Assembly: GCA_040904825.1 (NCBI GenBank)
Contig: JBBDSU010000020.1
Span: 62,001-126,000, forward strand
Source: JBBDSU01 sp040904825
GTDB taxonomy: Bacteria > Actinomycetota > Nitriliruptoria > Nitriliruptorales > Nitriliruptoraceae
Direction: 5' to 3'
Length of the DNA stretch: 64,000 nt
This document shows positions 34,979-43,349 of the stretch, piece after piece; the stretch's first letter is position 1, and every line of letters begins with the position of its first letter. Below the pieces are notes generated by a model. It ran no database searches, was not told the origin of the DNA, and saw only the letters and a list, made by a program, of their open reading frames with translations. A program made the translations under genes and the position numbers.

Positions 34979-35668
34979 ATGGGGGACCGCGTGCCGATCG
35001 CGCACCGACTGGGGCAGGGCATCATCGAGTTGCTCGCACCTGAACGGTGTTTGGGGTGTCGTCGGCGGGCGTCGCCACCCTGGTGCGTCCCCTGTGCTGG
35101 ACAGGTAGGAGCGGTGCCTTCGCCCTGTCGTCGTTGCGCGGGGAGTCAGGTTGCCGGCCACCGCTGTTGGCCGGCAACCTCACCGGTTGACAGGACGGTG
35201 GCAGCCTTCGACTACACCGGACCTGTAGCAGCTGCGATTCGTACGGCAAAGCTCGGTGGTGCGTGGTCGGGCTGGCAGGCAATGGGCTCCCAGCTCGCTG
35301 AAGTCGCGGCTGCTGTGACCCTTGACGCGGATGTCGTGACCTGGGTGACGACGTCGCGTCGCCGCGCCCAGCGGCGGGGCTTCGACCACGCGCAGTTGCT
35401 GGCCGATGCTGTGGGGCGCGTGTTGGACCTGCCATGCGTTCGACTGTTGGACGTGATGGAAGGACGCCGGGCTGACGCCTTCAGGGTCACCAAACAGCTT
35501 CGCTTGCCCGGGACTCACGTGCTCTTGGTGGATGACGTCTTGACCACGGGGGTGACAGCATCCGGCGCCGCGCAGGCATTGAAATCTGCCGGTGCAGGCA
35601 CGGTCACGCTCGGGGTTGTCGCACGAGCAGGTCGTCACGACCTGCATGTGGCAGGTGTGCCCGGGTGA
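34979..35668 (+). CDS. ComF family phosphoribosyltransferase-like protein
   Basis: The 229-aa protein has an N-terminal zinc-ribbon with CLGCRRR and CVPCAG pairs, then two more Cys (CRRCAG), and a C-terminal phosphoribosyltransferase fold with VLLVDDVLTTGVTASGAAQAL, the PRPP loop. The usual ComFC region with RNQ residues is changed (MEGRRADAFRVT). ComF proteins are linked to DNA uptake in competent bacteria, but many non-competent actinobacteria have one and the role is unclear. ATG 34979 has GGGGA upstream; ATG 34967 is possible. Confidence 0.85.
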   Translation: MGDRVPIAHRLGQGIIELLAPERCLGCRRRASPPWCVPCAGQVGAVPSPCRRCAGSQVAGHRCWPATSPVDRTVAAFDYTGPVAAAIRTAKLGGAWSGWQAMGSQLAEVAAAVTLDADVVTWVTTSRRRAQRRGFDHAQLLADAVGRVLDLPCVRLLDVMEGRRADAFRVTKQLRLPGTHVLLVDDVLTTGVTASGAAQALKSAGAGTVTLGVVARAGRHDLHVAGVPG

Positions 35669-35819
35669 TCGTTGCAAGGCTGGATCGACGGCCACTCCAT
35701 GGATGCCGATTGCGAGTGCCACCGGATGGAGCTAATTCGGCCCCATGCCGACATCGCGATGCTACGGTCGATGGTGGCTGGGGATCGTCTTCCCCGTAGC
35801 GCTGGCGGCCTCAGTCGGG

Positions 35820-35878
35820 CATTGCGCCGCGCGCCGTTGCGGCGCAATGGAGCGGCGCGCCGAGGTCCTGCGCGCCGC
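35820..35878 (+). promoter_or_regulatory. Two tandem perfect hairpins upstream of hpf
   Basis: Hairpin A (35820-35849) has an 11-bp perfect stem CATTGCGCCGC with an 8-nt loop. Hairpin B (35852-35878) has a 9-bp perfect stem GCGGCGCGC with a 9-nt loop. Only 2 nt separate them. They lie after comF and 75 bp before hpf. They could end the comF transcript or form the leader of hpf. No T-tract follows either. Within 35669-35953 no gene is supported. Confidence 0.7.
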
Positions 35879-35953
35879 CCGAACGGGATCGGCGGATCGT
35901 TTCAGATCCGTGCCGCGTCCGGCCGGGGCGCGGATGGCCACCGTGGAGGCGCC

Positions 35954-36301
35954 ATGCGCATCATCGTCAATGGGAGACATTTCGACGTCAACGATCAAAT
36001 TCGCGATGAGGCCGTGACCAAACTGTCACGAGTCCGCAGGTTGTTTGATCATTTCACCGACATGGACATTGTCATCAGTCATGAGCCGCATCGACGAGCC
36101 ACCGATCGGGTGTGCTGCGAGGTTGTCCTCCAGGCCAAAGGAACGTCGCTGACCGCCTCGGCATACGGGGCCGACGTGCATGCTGCGATCGACCGGGCGG
36201 AAGCCAAGATCACCCGGCAGGTCCGCAAACTCAAGACTCGCCGGATTCAGCGCCCACGACTGGTAGCTGCGGGAACAAGCCGATCTGTGCGTCACGCTTG
36301 A
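35954..36301 (+). CDS. hpf: Ribosome hibernation promoting factor, short type
   Basis: The 115-aa protein is the S30AE/YfiA fold that binds the 30S decoding centre and stores inactive ribosomes. The conserved beta-alpha pattern is clear from MRIIVNGRHFDVNDQIRDEA through VCCEVVLQAKGTSLTASAYG and DVHAAIDRAEAKITRQVRKL. It lacks the long C-terminal dimerisation domain that most actinobacterial HPF proteins have, so 100S formation in the usual long-HPF way is not expected. GGAGG lies 4 nt before the ATG. A longer upstream frame exists but runs through the hairpins and has no conserved residues. Confidence 0.92.
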   Translation: MRIIVNGRHFDVNDQIRDEAVTKLSRVRRLFDHFTDMDIVISHEPHRRATDRVCCEVVLQAKGTSLTASAYGADVHAAIDRAEAKITRQVRKLKTRRIQRPRLVAAGTSRSVRHA

Positions 36302-36424
36302 CGGCCACACCGGCAACTGCGTGGGCACAGTCGAATACGGCCACGTGGCGATCCGATTCCCTGGCGTACCATCGGCGCTAAAGCGTGACCGACGGTTGCG
36401 CGCTGTGTGAGGGAAGCGGAATCC

Positions 36425-39280
36425 ATGAGTGTGCTCGACAAAATCCTGCGCGCTGGCGAAGGTCGGCAGGCCAAGACGCTGCAGGTCGTCGTCGACGCTG
36501 TCAAGGCGCGCGCTGACGAATTCGCCGCGTTGTCTGATGATGAGTTGCGCGGCCAGACCGCCATGTTCAAGGCGCGCCTGGAGGCGGGCGAAACCCTCGA
36601 GCAGTTGCAGTTCGACGTCTTTGCTGCTGTCAGAGAAGCGGCGTGGCGCGTGCTGGGGGAGCGCCCCTACGACGTCCAGGTGTTCGGAGGGGCAGCGCTG
36701 CATGCCGGCAACATCGCTGAAATGAAGACCGGTGAGGGAAAGACTCTGACCTCGACGATGCCAGTGTTCCTCAACGCCTTGACCGGACGAGGCGTGCATA
36801 TTGTTACCGTCAACGAGTATCTGGCCAAGCGTGACGCCGACTGGATGGGTCGGGTGCATCGCTTCATGGGCCTGGAGGTCGGGGTGGTCCATTCGGGCCA
36901 GACCAAAGACGACAAACGAGCCGCCTACCGAGCAGACATCACCTACGGGACGAACAACGAATTCGGGTTCGACTATCTGCGCGACAACATGGCGTGGGAC
37001 AAAGCATCGCAGGTGCAACGGGGCCACTACATGGCTCTGGTGGACGAAGTCGACTCGATTCTGGTCGACGAAGCCCGGACACCGTTGATTATTTCGGGCC
37101 CGACGGCCCAGTTGGGCGATCTGTACGCCATCTTCGCTCGACGAGTTGTTCCCAACATGGAGCGCGGCGTTGAGGGAGACGGGCCCGGCGAGGGCACTGG
37201 CGACTATCTCGTCGACGAAGCCAAACGCACCGTGGCTGTCACCGAGCTGGGTGTGGCCAAGGTCGAGAAGTTGCTGGGAGTGGACAACCTGTACGAACAG
37301 GTCAACACGCCGCTCATCCATCACCTTCAGAATGCACTCAGAGCGCGCGATCTGTATCGCAAGGACCGCGAGTACATCGTGGTCGACGGGGAAGTAAAGA
37401 TCGTCGACGAGAACACCGGCCGTGTGCTGGAGGGACGTCGATATTCCGAAGGCCTGCACCAGGCGATCGAGGCCAAAGAGGGCGTCAAGGTCAAGGAAGA
37501 GAATCAGACCCTGGCGACCATCACGCTGCAGAACTACTACCGCACCTACGAAAAGCTCGCCGGCATGACCGGTACCGCCAAGACAGAAGAGGTCGAGTTC
37601 CTCGAGATCTACTCCCTGGGTGTCGTAGAAGTTCCGACGAACCGTCCGGTGGTCCGTGACGACGCCGCGGACCTCATCTACAAGTCTGAGGACGCGAAGT
37701 TCGAGGCGGTGGCCGAGGAGATCAGCGAGCGACACGCAGCGGGCCAGCCCATGCTCATCGGTACGACATCGGTCGAAAAGTCTGAGCGACTAGCGCGCCA
37801 GTTGACCCGCATGGGCATCGCACACGAGGTGCTCAATGCCAAGAACCATGCCCGGGAGGCCGAGATCGTCTCGCAGGCTGGGCGCCTGGGTGCTGTGACC
37901 GTGTCGACCAACATGGCGGGGCGAGGCACGGACATCGTTCTCGGTGGAAATCCCGAGGAAATGGCCCGGGCAGACGCCCGCAAGCTTGGTGACGTCAGCG
38001 AGGAGCGTCGCGAGAAGGCGTTCGCAGCTGCGTTGGAAAAGTACGCAGCGATCTGTGCGGAGGAGGGCGCCAAGGTCAAGGAGCTCGGTGGCCTGTATGT
38101 GCTGGGCACTGAGCGCCATGAGTCTCGACGGATCGACAACCAGTTGCGAGGCCGGTCGGGTCGTCAAGGGGACCCCGGCGGCAGTCGCTTCTTCCTGTCG
38201 CTGCAAGACGATCTGATGCGCTTGTTCAATGCTGCCGCGGTTGATCGGATCATGACGCGGTTGCGAATTCCCGACGACATGCCGATCGAGCACAAATGGG
38301 TGACCAAAGCCGTCGCCAACGCGCAGCGGCAGGTCGAGTCGCTCAACTTCGACCGACGCAAGAACGTGCTCAAGTACGACGACGTGCTCAACGAGCAGCG
38401 CAAAGTTGTCTATGGCCAACGCCAGCGGCTCATCGAGGGTGACCCGGACGCTGTCGAGGCGCTGGCGGCCGACTATCGCAACGACACCGTCGAGGCACTG
38501 GTCGACGAGCACTGCCCTCAAGGGGTCTTCCCCGAGGAATGGGACCTCGACGGACTGGCAACCAGGGTTGAGCAGATCTGGGACCACACCTTCGATTTCT
38601 CATCAATCGACCTTGAGGCGATCGAATCCGCGGACTTGGTGGATGCACTACAGGCTGATGGCGCGACGGCGTATGAACAGCGCATCTCATCTATCGGTGG
38701 CCCGGATGTCATGCGTGAGGTTGAGCGGCGTGTCATTCTGTCGATCGTCGACCGCAAGTGGCGCGAGCACCTGTATGAAATGGACGCGTTGCGCGATGGC
38801 ATCGGACTGCGGGCGGTGGGGCAGCGGGATCCGTTGACCGAATATCAGCGGGAGGCCTACGACTCCTTCGTGGCCATGATGGGCGGAGTGAAGGAAGAGG
38901 CAGTCACCTACTTCTTCCGTGTTCCGATCACCGTCGCTGAGCCACCCCCGATCACCGACGGTGAGTCACCGCCGGTCGACGCCCCCGCAGTGGCCGGAGC
39001 TGACGGCCCGGTCGACGCTCAGGAGCAAGTTGCCGCAGCGATCCCGCTTGGTGCGCCAGCCGATCAGCGGCTGACCTACCAAGCCGCTGCTCCGGGTGGG
39101 GCCAGTAGCGCCCCCGCGGCGACCGATGGGCAAGGTCGGCAGGTTGAGCGGCGGCAGGACGGCACCACCGTGCGACGGGTGTCAGCAGGAGCGACCTACA
39201 CGGCTGAAGGCAAGGTCGGGCGCAACGATCCGTGTCACTGTGGCAGCGGACAGAAATTCAAGCGCTGCCACGGAGCCTGA
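36425..39280 (+). CDS. secA: Preprotein translocase ATPase SecA
   Basis: The 951-aa motor drives Sec export. Walker A MKTGEGKTLTS, the DEAD-type VDEVDSILVDEARTPL, TNMAGRGTDIVLGG and the RGRSGRQGDPG arginine finger region are all present. The C-terminus has a Pro/Ala-rich linker and ends in a zinc-binding SEC-C motif CHCGSGQKFKRCHG. It corresponds to SecA1, the housekeeping form. GAGGGAAG lies 9 nt before the ATG. The stop overlaps the converging Rv3235-like gene by 23 bp. Confidence 0.97.
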   Translation: MSVLDKILRAGEGRQAKTLQVVVDAVKARADEFAALSDDELRGQTAMFKARLEAGETLEQLQFDVFAAVREAAWRVLGERPYDVQVFGGAALHAGNIAEMKTGEGKTLTSTMPVFLNALTGRGVHIVTVNEYLAKRDADWMGRVHRFMGLEVGVVHSGQTKDDKRAAYRADITYGTNNEFGFDYLRDNMAWDKASQVQRGHYMALVDEVDSILVDEARTPLIISGPTAQLGDLYAIFARRVVPNMERGVEGDGPGEGTGDYLVDEAKRTVAVTELGVAKVEKLLGVDNLYEQVNTPLIHHLQNALRARDLYRKDREYIVVDGEVKIVDENTGRVLEGRRYSEGLHQAIEAKEGVKVKEENQTLATITLQNYYRTYEKLAGMTGTAKTEEVEFLEIYSLGVVEVPTNRPVVRDDAADLIYKSEDAKFEAVAEEISERHAAGQPMLIGTTSVEKSERLARQLTRMGIAHEVLNAKNHAREAEIVSQAGRLGAVTVSTNMAGRGTDIVLGGNPEEMARADARKLGDVSEERREKAFAAALEKYAAICAEEGAKVKELGGLYVLGTERHESRRIDNQLRGRSGRQGDPGGSRFFLSLQDDLMRLFNAAAVDRIMTRLRIPDDMPIEHKWVTKAVANAQRQVESLNFDRRKNVLKYDDVLNEQRKVVYGQRQRLIEGDPDAVEALAADYRNDTVEALVDEHCPQGVFPEEWDLDGLATRVEQIWDHTFDFSSIDLEAIESADLVDALQADGATAYEQRISSIGGPDVMREVERRVILSIVDRKWREHLYEMDALRDGIGLRAVGQRDPLTEYQREAYDSFVAMMGGVKEEAVTYFFRVPITVAEPPPITDGESPPVDAPAVAGADGPVDAQEQVAAAIPLGAPADQRLTYQAAAPGGASSAPAATDGQGRQVERRQDGTTVRRVSAGATYTAEGKVGRNDPCHCGSGQKFKRCHGA

Positions 39281-39830
39281 GCCCGCTGTGTTCCGCGGCG
39301 AGCACCTGGTCCATCCGAGCGATCTCCTCAGGTTCGAGCAGGTCGTCAAACGCATCACGAGCTCGGATCGCTTGCCGGCTCGACGCCGTTCGTGCGGCAG
39401 GAAGCCCGGATTCCGGTGCCGTCATTTCCACGGCGCGCCATGATCCCGCGTGGATCTCAAGGCGGACAGCCACGGCAGTGACACGCTGGCCCACTGTGAC
39501 GAGGACGACGGCCTCGCAGGCATCGGATCGGAGTTGTTGGCTGGTGACGGTACGGATGCGTGGAGTCGGACCTCGACGTTGGCGGGCTGCGGGCGAGACC
39601 TGGGCTGTCAGACGCAGCCGCAACGCCGGTGAGAGCAGGGCGTCGATCTGCCCCATGGGACGCATGCCGTCGCGCACATCCATCCACGCTGCGACCAAGA
39701 GTTGGGCAAGCCGTGCGGGATCGGGAGTTCGGGACCCGCGCGGGTCTCGTGGCGGACGAGCATGCTCTGGTTGACGGGCGTCAAGATGCCGACGCTGACC
39801 GCTGGTTGATTGCGCGGGAGACGAACTCAT
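39258..39830 (-). CDS. Rv3235-like protein (DUF6459)
   Basis: The 190-aa protein has a disordered Arg/Pro/Ser-rich N-terminus (residues 1-50) and a conserved domain with LAQLLVAAWMDVRDGMRPMGQIDALLSPALRLRL, split here as a helix then the LSP turn, followed by a beta-strand pair. These features match the actinobacterial Rv3235 family of unknown function, which sits near secA. Its ATG overlaps the stop of the upstream membrane-protein gene (ATGA). It converges on and overlaps secA. Confidence 0.75.
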   Translation of the reverse strand: MSSSPAQSTSGQRRHLDARQPEHARPPRDPRGSRTPDPARLAQLLVAAWMDVRDGMRPMGQIDALLSPALRLRLTAQVSPAARQRRGPTPRIRTVTSQQLRSDACEAVVLVTVGQRVTAVAVRLEIHAGSWRAVEMTAPESGLPAARTASSRQAIRARDAFDDLLEPEEIARMDQVLAAEHSGLRLRGSA

Positions 39831-40807
39831 CGGCCTGCCTCGGCCTGCGGTGCGTGCCCTGTCGACGCGTGCCCGTTGCGCGGCGTTGTGGTGGGGATTG
39901 AGGTCCACGCTGGGTCGTCGAGGTGCGACGAGCCTGCCACGACAAATCGATCGCGAGCCCGATACAGCATGATCTGGCCATCAACCGGTTGGCCGGCGTG
40001 TGTTCGCCCTTGGATGTGAGCGAGCCATGGCCAGCCATCGGATCGGTGGAGCTCGACCAGCTGCACGTCGGTGTAGCCAGCATGCCGGAGCGCTTCGACA
40101 GCGCGCTGTTGCGCATCTGGGTCTTCGACAAGGTGCGAAACCGGTGGTGTCACGTCCCATTGAGGTTCGGGCAGCCACCATGGCACTCCAGCTGGGCGAG
40201 GAACTCCACGCACCGACATCGGGACCGCGACACGTCTGACGTCTGCCGTCAACGCTTCGGGCGGACCGCCGATGACGATTGCAATGAGAGCAATGACTGC
40301 GATGTCGTTGTCGTATGCCTCGATCGCCTCGACAGCTAGGTGTTCGACGTACCAGGAGTCACCGGCAGGTTCGAGACCGTTGATGCCGAGTTGCGGATCG
40401 ATGCCGGTGATCCACGCACGTGCGATGGCGGTTGCGGCAGCTCCGGCTGCTTGGTGGACCGCACTGGTCGGCGCCACTGGCCCCGTTGAAGTCGGCGGCC
40501 ACGCATCTGAGGGATGAACGTGCGTCGTGTGCATGTCGGTGTGGCTGTCACCCGGAGAATCGACTGCTCCGTTGGCAGGATCAGCGGCAGCATCGGTCGC
40601 CCACAACGGTCCCGACGGCGATATCGCGGCACTGCGGTCGTCATCACCGGACCGTGCGACTACCAATGCCACCACGATCCAGGGCAGCACGGCGATGGCT
40701 ATCACGAACGGTTTCGGTGTCGGACGCCTGGTGTGATCGTTGTCTGGCCATGGTTCGTCATGCATCGCGGTCCCCCATATGAGCGGCTTGTTGTTGCCGC
40801 GTCCCAT
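39827..40807 (-). CDS. Single-pass membrane protein of unknown function
   Basis: The 326-aa protein has a short cytosolic tail, one membrane helix (about residues 34-50: VIAIAVLPWIVVALVVA), a Pro/Ser/Thr-rich extracellular spacer to about residue 105 and then two globular segments (about 118-200 and 235-310) that look like alpha-beta folds of NTF2 size. I do not recognise a family. ATG 40807 begins 6 nt after a -10 box and would be leaderless; ATG 40765 with GGGGGA 5 nt upstream is the alternative. It is coupled to the Rv3235-like gene, so the two probably work together. Confidence 0.7.
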   Translation of the reverse strand: MGRGNNKPLIWGTAMHDEPWPDNDHTRRPTPKPFVIAIAVLPWIVVALVVARSGDDDRSAAISPSGPLWATDAAADPANGAVDSPGDSHTDMHTTHVHPSDAWPPTSTGPVAPTSAVHQAAGAAATAIARAWITGIDPQLGINGLEPAGDSWYVEHLAVEAIEAYDNDIAVIALIAIVIGGPPEALTADVRRVAVPMSVRGVPRPAGVPWWLPEPQWDVTPPVSHLVEDPDAQQRAVEALRHAGYTDVQLVELHRSDGWPWLAHIQGRTHAGQPVDGQIMLYRARDRFVVAGSSHLDDPAWTSIPTTTPRNGHASTGHAPQAEAGR

Positions 40808-40813
40808 AATGTG

Positions 40814-40841
40814 ACTATACCTTTCAAGTCATTTCATGCAA
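40814..40841 (-). promoter_or_regulatory. Strong candidate promoter, leaderless
   Basis: On the minus strand TTGCAT (40836-40841) and TATAGT (40814-40819) are 16 nt apart, and the ATG at 40807 lies 6 nt after the -10 box. The transcript would start at or next to that ATG. Confidence 0.55.
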
Positions 40842-40925
40842 TCCCAATATCTCTCCACCTGTGGTCGTGAGCGTGGGACCGTGCAGGTCAGCTGCATTGG
40901 CGCCGTTACGCTGTCGCTTCGCAGG

Positions 40926-41576
40926 ATGAACAGGGGTGTGACGCGTGCCGGTGACCGATTGCCCAGTTTCGTGACGTCGTCATCGACCCGGCGAGATCTG
41001 ACTGACGACGAACGGCGTCGCCGATTTGACGAAGAAGCGCTGCCATACCTTGATCGGCTCTACTCCGCTGCGGTGCGCTATACCCGTAACCCCGTCACGG
41101 CTGAAGACCTGGTCCAAGAGGCGATGGTCAAGGCGTTTCGCTCCTTTCATCAATATGAGCCCGGCACGAATCTGCGGGCATGGCTCTATCGTGTGTTGCA
41201 CACGACCTTTATCTCGACCTACCGGCGTGAAGGCCGACGCCCGGCCGAATCGCTGCAGGACGACATCGACGAGTTCTCGCTGTACGACGATGTCCGTCGC
41301 AGTGGATTCGACCCGGTCGCATCCGCAGTGCTGGATGGGCTGATGGCAGATGAGGTCAAGGATGCGCTGGCTGAGCTCCCTGAGAGTTTCCGGCTCGCCG
41401 TGTACTACGCAGACGTAGAAGGGTTTAGCTACAAAGAAATCGCCGACATCGTTGACGTGCCGATCGGGACGGTGATGTCGCGACTCCATCGCGGACGTCG
41501 CGCGCTGCAGAAGTCGTTGGCCGACTATGCGCGAGCGCGGGGGCTGTTGAATGACGACGTGGAGGTGGCCGGATGA
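40926..41576 (+). CDS. sigH: ECF sigma factor of the SigH/SigR group
   Basis: The 216-aa sigma factor has region 2 (residues about 40-105: LYSAAVRYTRNPVTAEDLVQEAMVKAFRSF) and region 4 (about 150-205: FRLAVYYADVEGFSYKEIADIVDVPIGTVMSRLHRGRRAL). This matches actinobacterial SigH/SigR, which controls the response to thiol oxidation and heat. The next gene, overlapping by ATGA, is its zinc anti-sigma factor. The start is uncertain; ATG 40926 and GTG 40938 or 40971 are all possible. I looked for a GGAAT-GTT autoregulatory promoter upstream and did not find one at the right spacing. Confidence 0.92.
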   Translation: MNRGVTRAGDRLPSFVTSSSTRRDLTDDERRRRFDEEALPYLDRLYSAAVRYTRNPVTAEDLVQEAMVKAFRSFHQYEPGTNLRAWLYRVLHTTFISTYRREGRRPAESLQDDIDEFSLYDDVRRSGFDPVASAVLDGLMADEVKDALAELPESFRLAVYYADVEGFSYKEIADIVDVPIGTVMSRLHRGRRALQKSLADYARARGLLNDDVEVAG

Positions 41577-41866
41577 ATACCGACGGCAAATGCGTGGACG
41601 GTGCCACGTGCCAGGAGGCTCTCGTTCAACTCGAGGCCTACCTCGATGGGGAATTGCCCGGCGAGCAGTTGGAGGAAATCCGCGAGCACCTCGCTGCGTG
41701 TTACCCGTGCACCGGTCGTGCATCGTTTGATGAGCAACTGCGCGCGATCGTGCGCAGGGACTGCGTCGAAGACGCGCCAGCGAGTCTCCTTGATCGCATT
41801 CAGCGCGTATTGGCTGATGACATTGATACCACCACAGACCGTGGACAAGGATCTCTTCATGGTTGA
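41573..41866 (+). CDS. rsrA: Zinc-binding redox-sensing anti-sigma factor (RsrA/RshA)
   Basis: The 97-aa protein has the ZAS signature: Cys 13, then His 39, Cys 43 and Cys 46 as HX3CX2C (EHLAACYPC), and a last Cys in VRRDC. Reduced, it binds zinc and holds the sigma factor; oxidation makes a disulfide and frees it. It follows sigH by ATGA overlap, as in Streptomyces and mycobacteria. Its end overlaps the epimerase gene by 8 bp. Confidence 0.92.
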   Translation: MNTDGKCVDGATCQEALVQLEAYLDGELPGEQLEEIREHLAACYPCTGRASFDEQLRAIVRRDCVEDAPASLLDRIQRVLADDIDTTTDRGQGSLHG

Positions 41867-42818
41867 TCATCCCGTCTTGGTGACCGGCGCTGCCGGGTTC
41901 ATCGGCTCGAACCTGGTATCACGATTGCTTGAGGACGGTCGCCGCGTCATCGGTGTCGATGATCTGTCCTCGGGTTCGCTGGCCAATTTGGCCGTCGCGC
42001 GGGATCGGCATCCAGGCCAGTTCGAGTTCACCCGTATGGATGTCCGCAGCGGTGGGCTTGTTCCTTTGATGGACAAGACCCGTCCCGGTGTGGTGGTGCA
42101 CCTCGCGGCGCAAGTTGACGTGCGCCGTTCGGTGGAGGATCCGGCGACCGACGCGTCTATCAATGTGCTCGGCACAATTGCTGTACTCGATGCGGCCGTG
42201 CGAGCTGAGGTTCGCAAAGTTGTCTACGCCGGGTCGATTGGTTCCTACGGCGAGCCACCCGAGGAAATCCTGCCGATCGACGAGAGCTTCGATGCCCCCG
42301 CACTTTCTCCCTACGGGGTATCCAAGCGTGTGCCGATCGAGTACCTGGCGACGTGGCGCGAATTGTTCGGACTGGAGTCAACGATCTTGACGTTTTCCAA
42401 CGTCTACGGCCCGCATCAGTCGGCTACGGGTGAGGGAGGAGTTGTCGCTGTGTTCGCTGATCGGATGCTTGCAGGCCAGCCCTGCACGATTTTTGGGGAT
42501 GGTCAGCAGACGCGCGATTTCGTCTTCGTCGATGATGTGGTTCACGCCCTGGTGCTGGCGACTGAACGCGGTGACGGAGACCGCTACCTGATCGGAACCG
42601 CGGAAAGGACACCGATCGTGCAGCTGTTTAGGGCGCTGGCCGCTGCGACGGGCTATCGCCATGAGCCCGTGTGGGGACCGGAACGTCCCGGTGAAATTCG
42701 CCACAGCAGCGTGGACGCGAGCAAGGCTCGCCGCGACTTGGGGTGGAAGCCATGGACACCCTTGGAAGAAGGCTTGGCGTCGACACTTGAGTGGGCTGCA
42801 CAAAAGGCGAGCCGATGA
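41859..42818 (+). CDS. NAD-dependent nucleotide-sugar epimerase (GalE-like)
   Basis: The 319-aa extended SDR has VTGAAGFIGSNL for NAD binding, GVDDLSSGS typical of UDP-glucose 4-epimerases, AGSIGSYGEP with the catalytic Ser, and SPYGVSKR with Tyr and Lys. The product is probably a UDP-hexose or UDP-hexuronate isomer for the envelope glycans. AAGGA lies 7 nt before the ATG. It is locked between anti-sigma and BldD genes by overlaps on both sides, which is unusual and suggests control by the SigH stress transcript. Confidence 0.88.
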   Translation: MVDHPVLVTGAAGFIGSNLVSRLLEDGRRVIGVDDLSSGSLANLAVARDRHPGQFEFTRMDVRSGGLVPLMDKTRPGVVVHLAAQVDVRRSVEDPATDASINVLGTIAVLDAAVRAEVRKVVYAGSIGSYGEPPEEILPIDESFDAPALSPYGVSKRVPIEYLATWRELFGLESTILTFSNVYGPHQSATGEGGVVAVFADRMLAGQPCTIFGDGQQTRDFVFVDDVVHALVLATERGDGDRYLIGTAERTPIVQLFRALAAATGYRHEPVWGPERPGEIRHSSVDASKARRDLGWKPWTPLEEGLASTLEWAAQKASR

Positions 42819-43294
42819 GCGATGCGCAGGGGATCGGGGCCAACCTTCGTCGGGTGCGGCGAGATCTGGGGTGGTCGTTGGCCGATGTCGAACGGAACTC
42901 CGAAGGCAGTTTCACGGCGGTGGTGGTGGGCTCGTATGAGCGGGGAGATCGCAACATCACCGCAGTGCGAATGCTTGAGTTGGCCGGGCTGTATGGGTTG
43001 ACCCCAGCCCAGGTCCTAGATGCTGCAGCATCTGCAACTACGGCTATCGCACCTGTCGGGGAAGACGCGGTGACCCTCGACCTCGAACGTCTGCGCCTGC
43101 TGGCAGCTGGCGAGGAAGCATGGCGTGATGTCGATCGATTCGCGAGCAGCGTCATTGCCCGCCGCGGTGACTTCAATGGCGCATGGTTGTCGGTGCGCGA
43201 GGAAGATATCCAGACGCTGGCAGCGGCCCGCTCGTCGTCATCGGCACAGATGCTCGCTGAGCTGGTTGACGCTGGCATCGTGCGCCTTGACTAA
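42815..43294 (+). CDS. bldD: BldD-like regulator with c-di-GMP binding motif
   Basis: The 159-aa protein has an N-terminal XRE helix-turn-helix (residues 7-65) with the BldD-specific FTAVVVGSYERGDR, and a C-terminal domain that keeps the bipartite c-di-GMP signature RxD-x8-RxxD (Arg117-Asp119 and Arg128-Asp131, RGDFNGAWLSVREED). In Streptomyces a tetramer of c-di-GMP links two BldD monomers, which then repress developmental genes. Motif retention suggests the same here. It overlaps the epimerase stop by ATGA. No cyclase or phosphodiesterase gene lies in the window. Confidence 0.93.
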   Translation: MSDAQGIGANLRRVRRDLGWSLADVERNSEGSFTAVVVGSYERGDRNITAVRMLELAGLYGLTPAQVLDAAASATTAIAPVGEDAVTLDLERLRLLAAGEEAWRDVDRFASSVIARRGDFNGAWLSVREEDIQTLAAARSSSSAQMLAELVDAGIVRLD

Positions 43295-43349
43295 CGAGCG
43301 CTCGCGCCGGTGTCGATCCGAGATCCGAGGGCACCGATAGTCTTGCCTC

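Noticed and set aside
35672..35953. Extended N-terminus of the hibernation factor
   Set aside because: The frame is open but passes through the two hairpins, has no family resemblance, and GGAGG directly precedes the internal ATG.
40875..40908. SigH/SigR-type autoregulatory promoter (GGGAC ... GTT)
   Set aside because: The spacing is 25 nt instead of about 18, so it does not fit the consensus.
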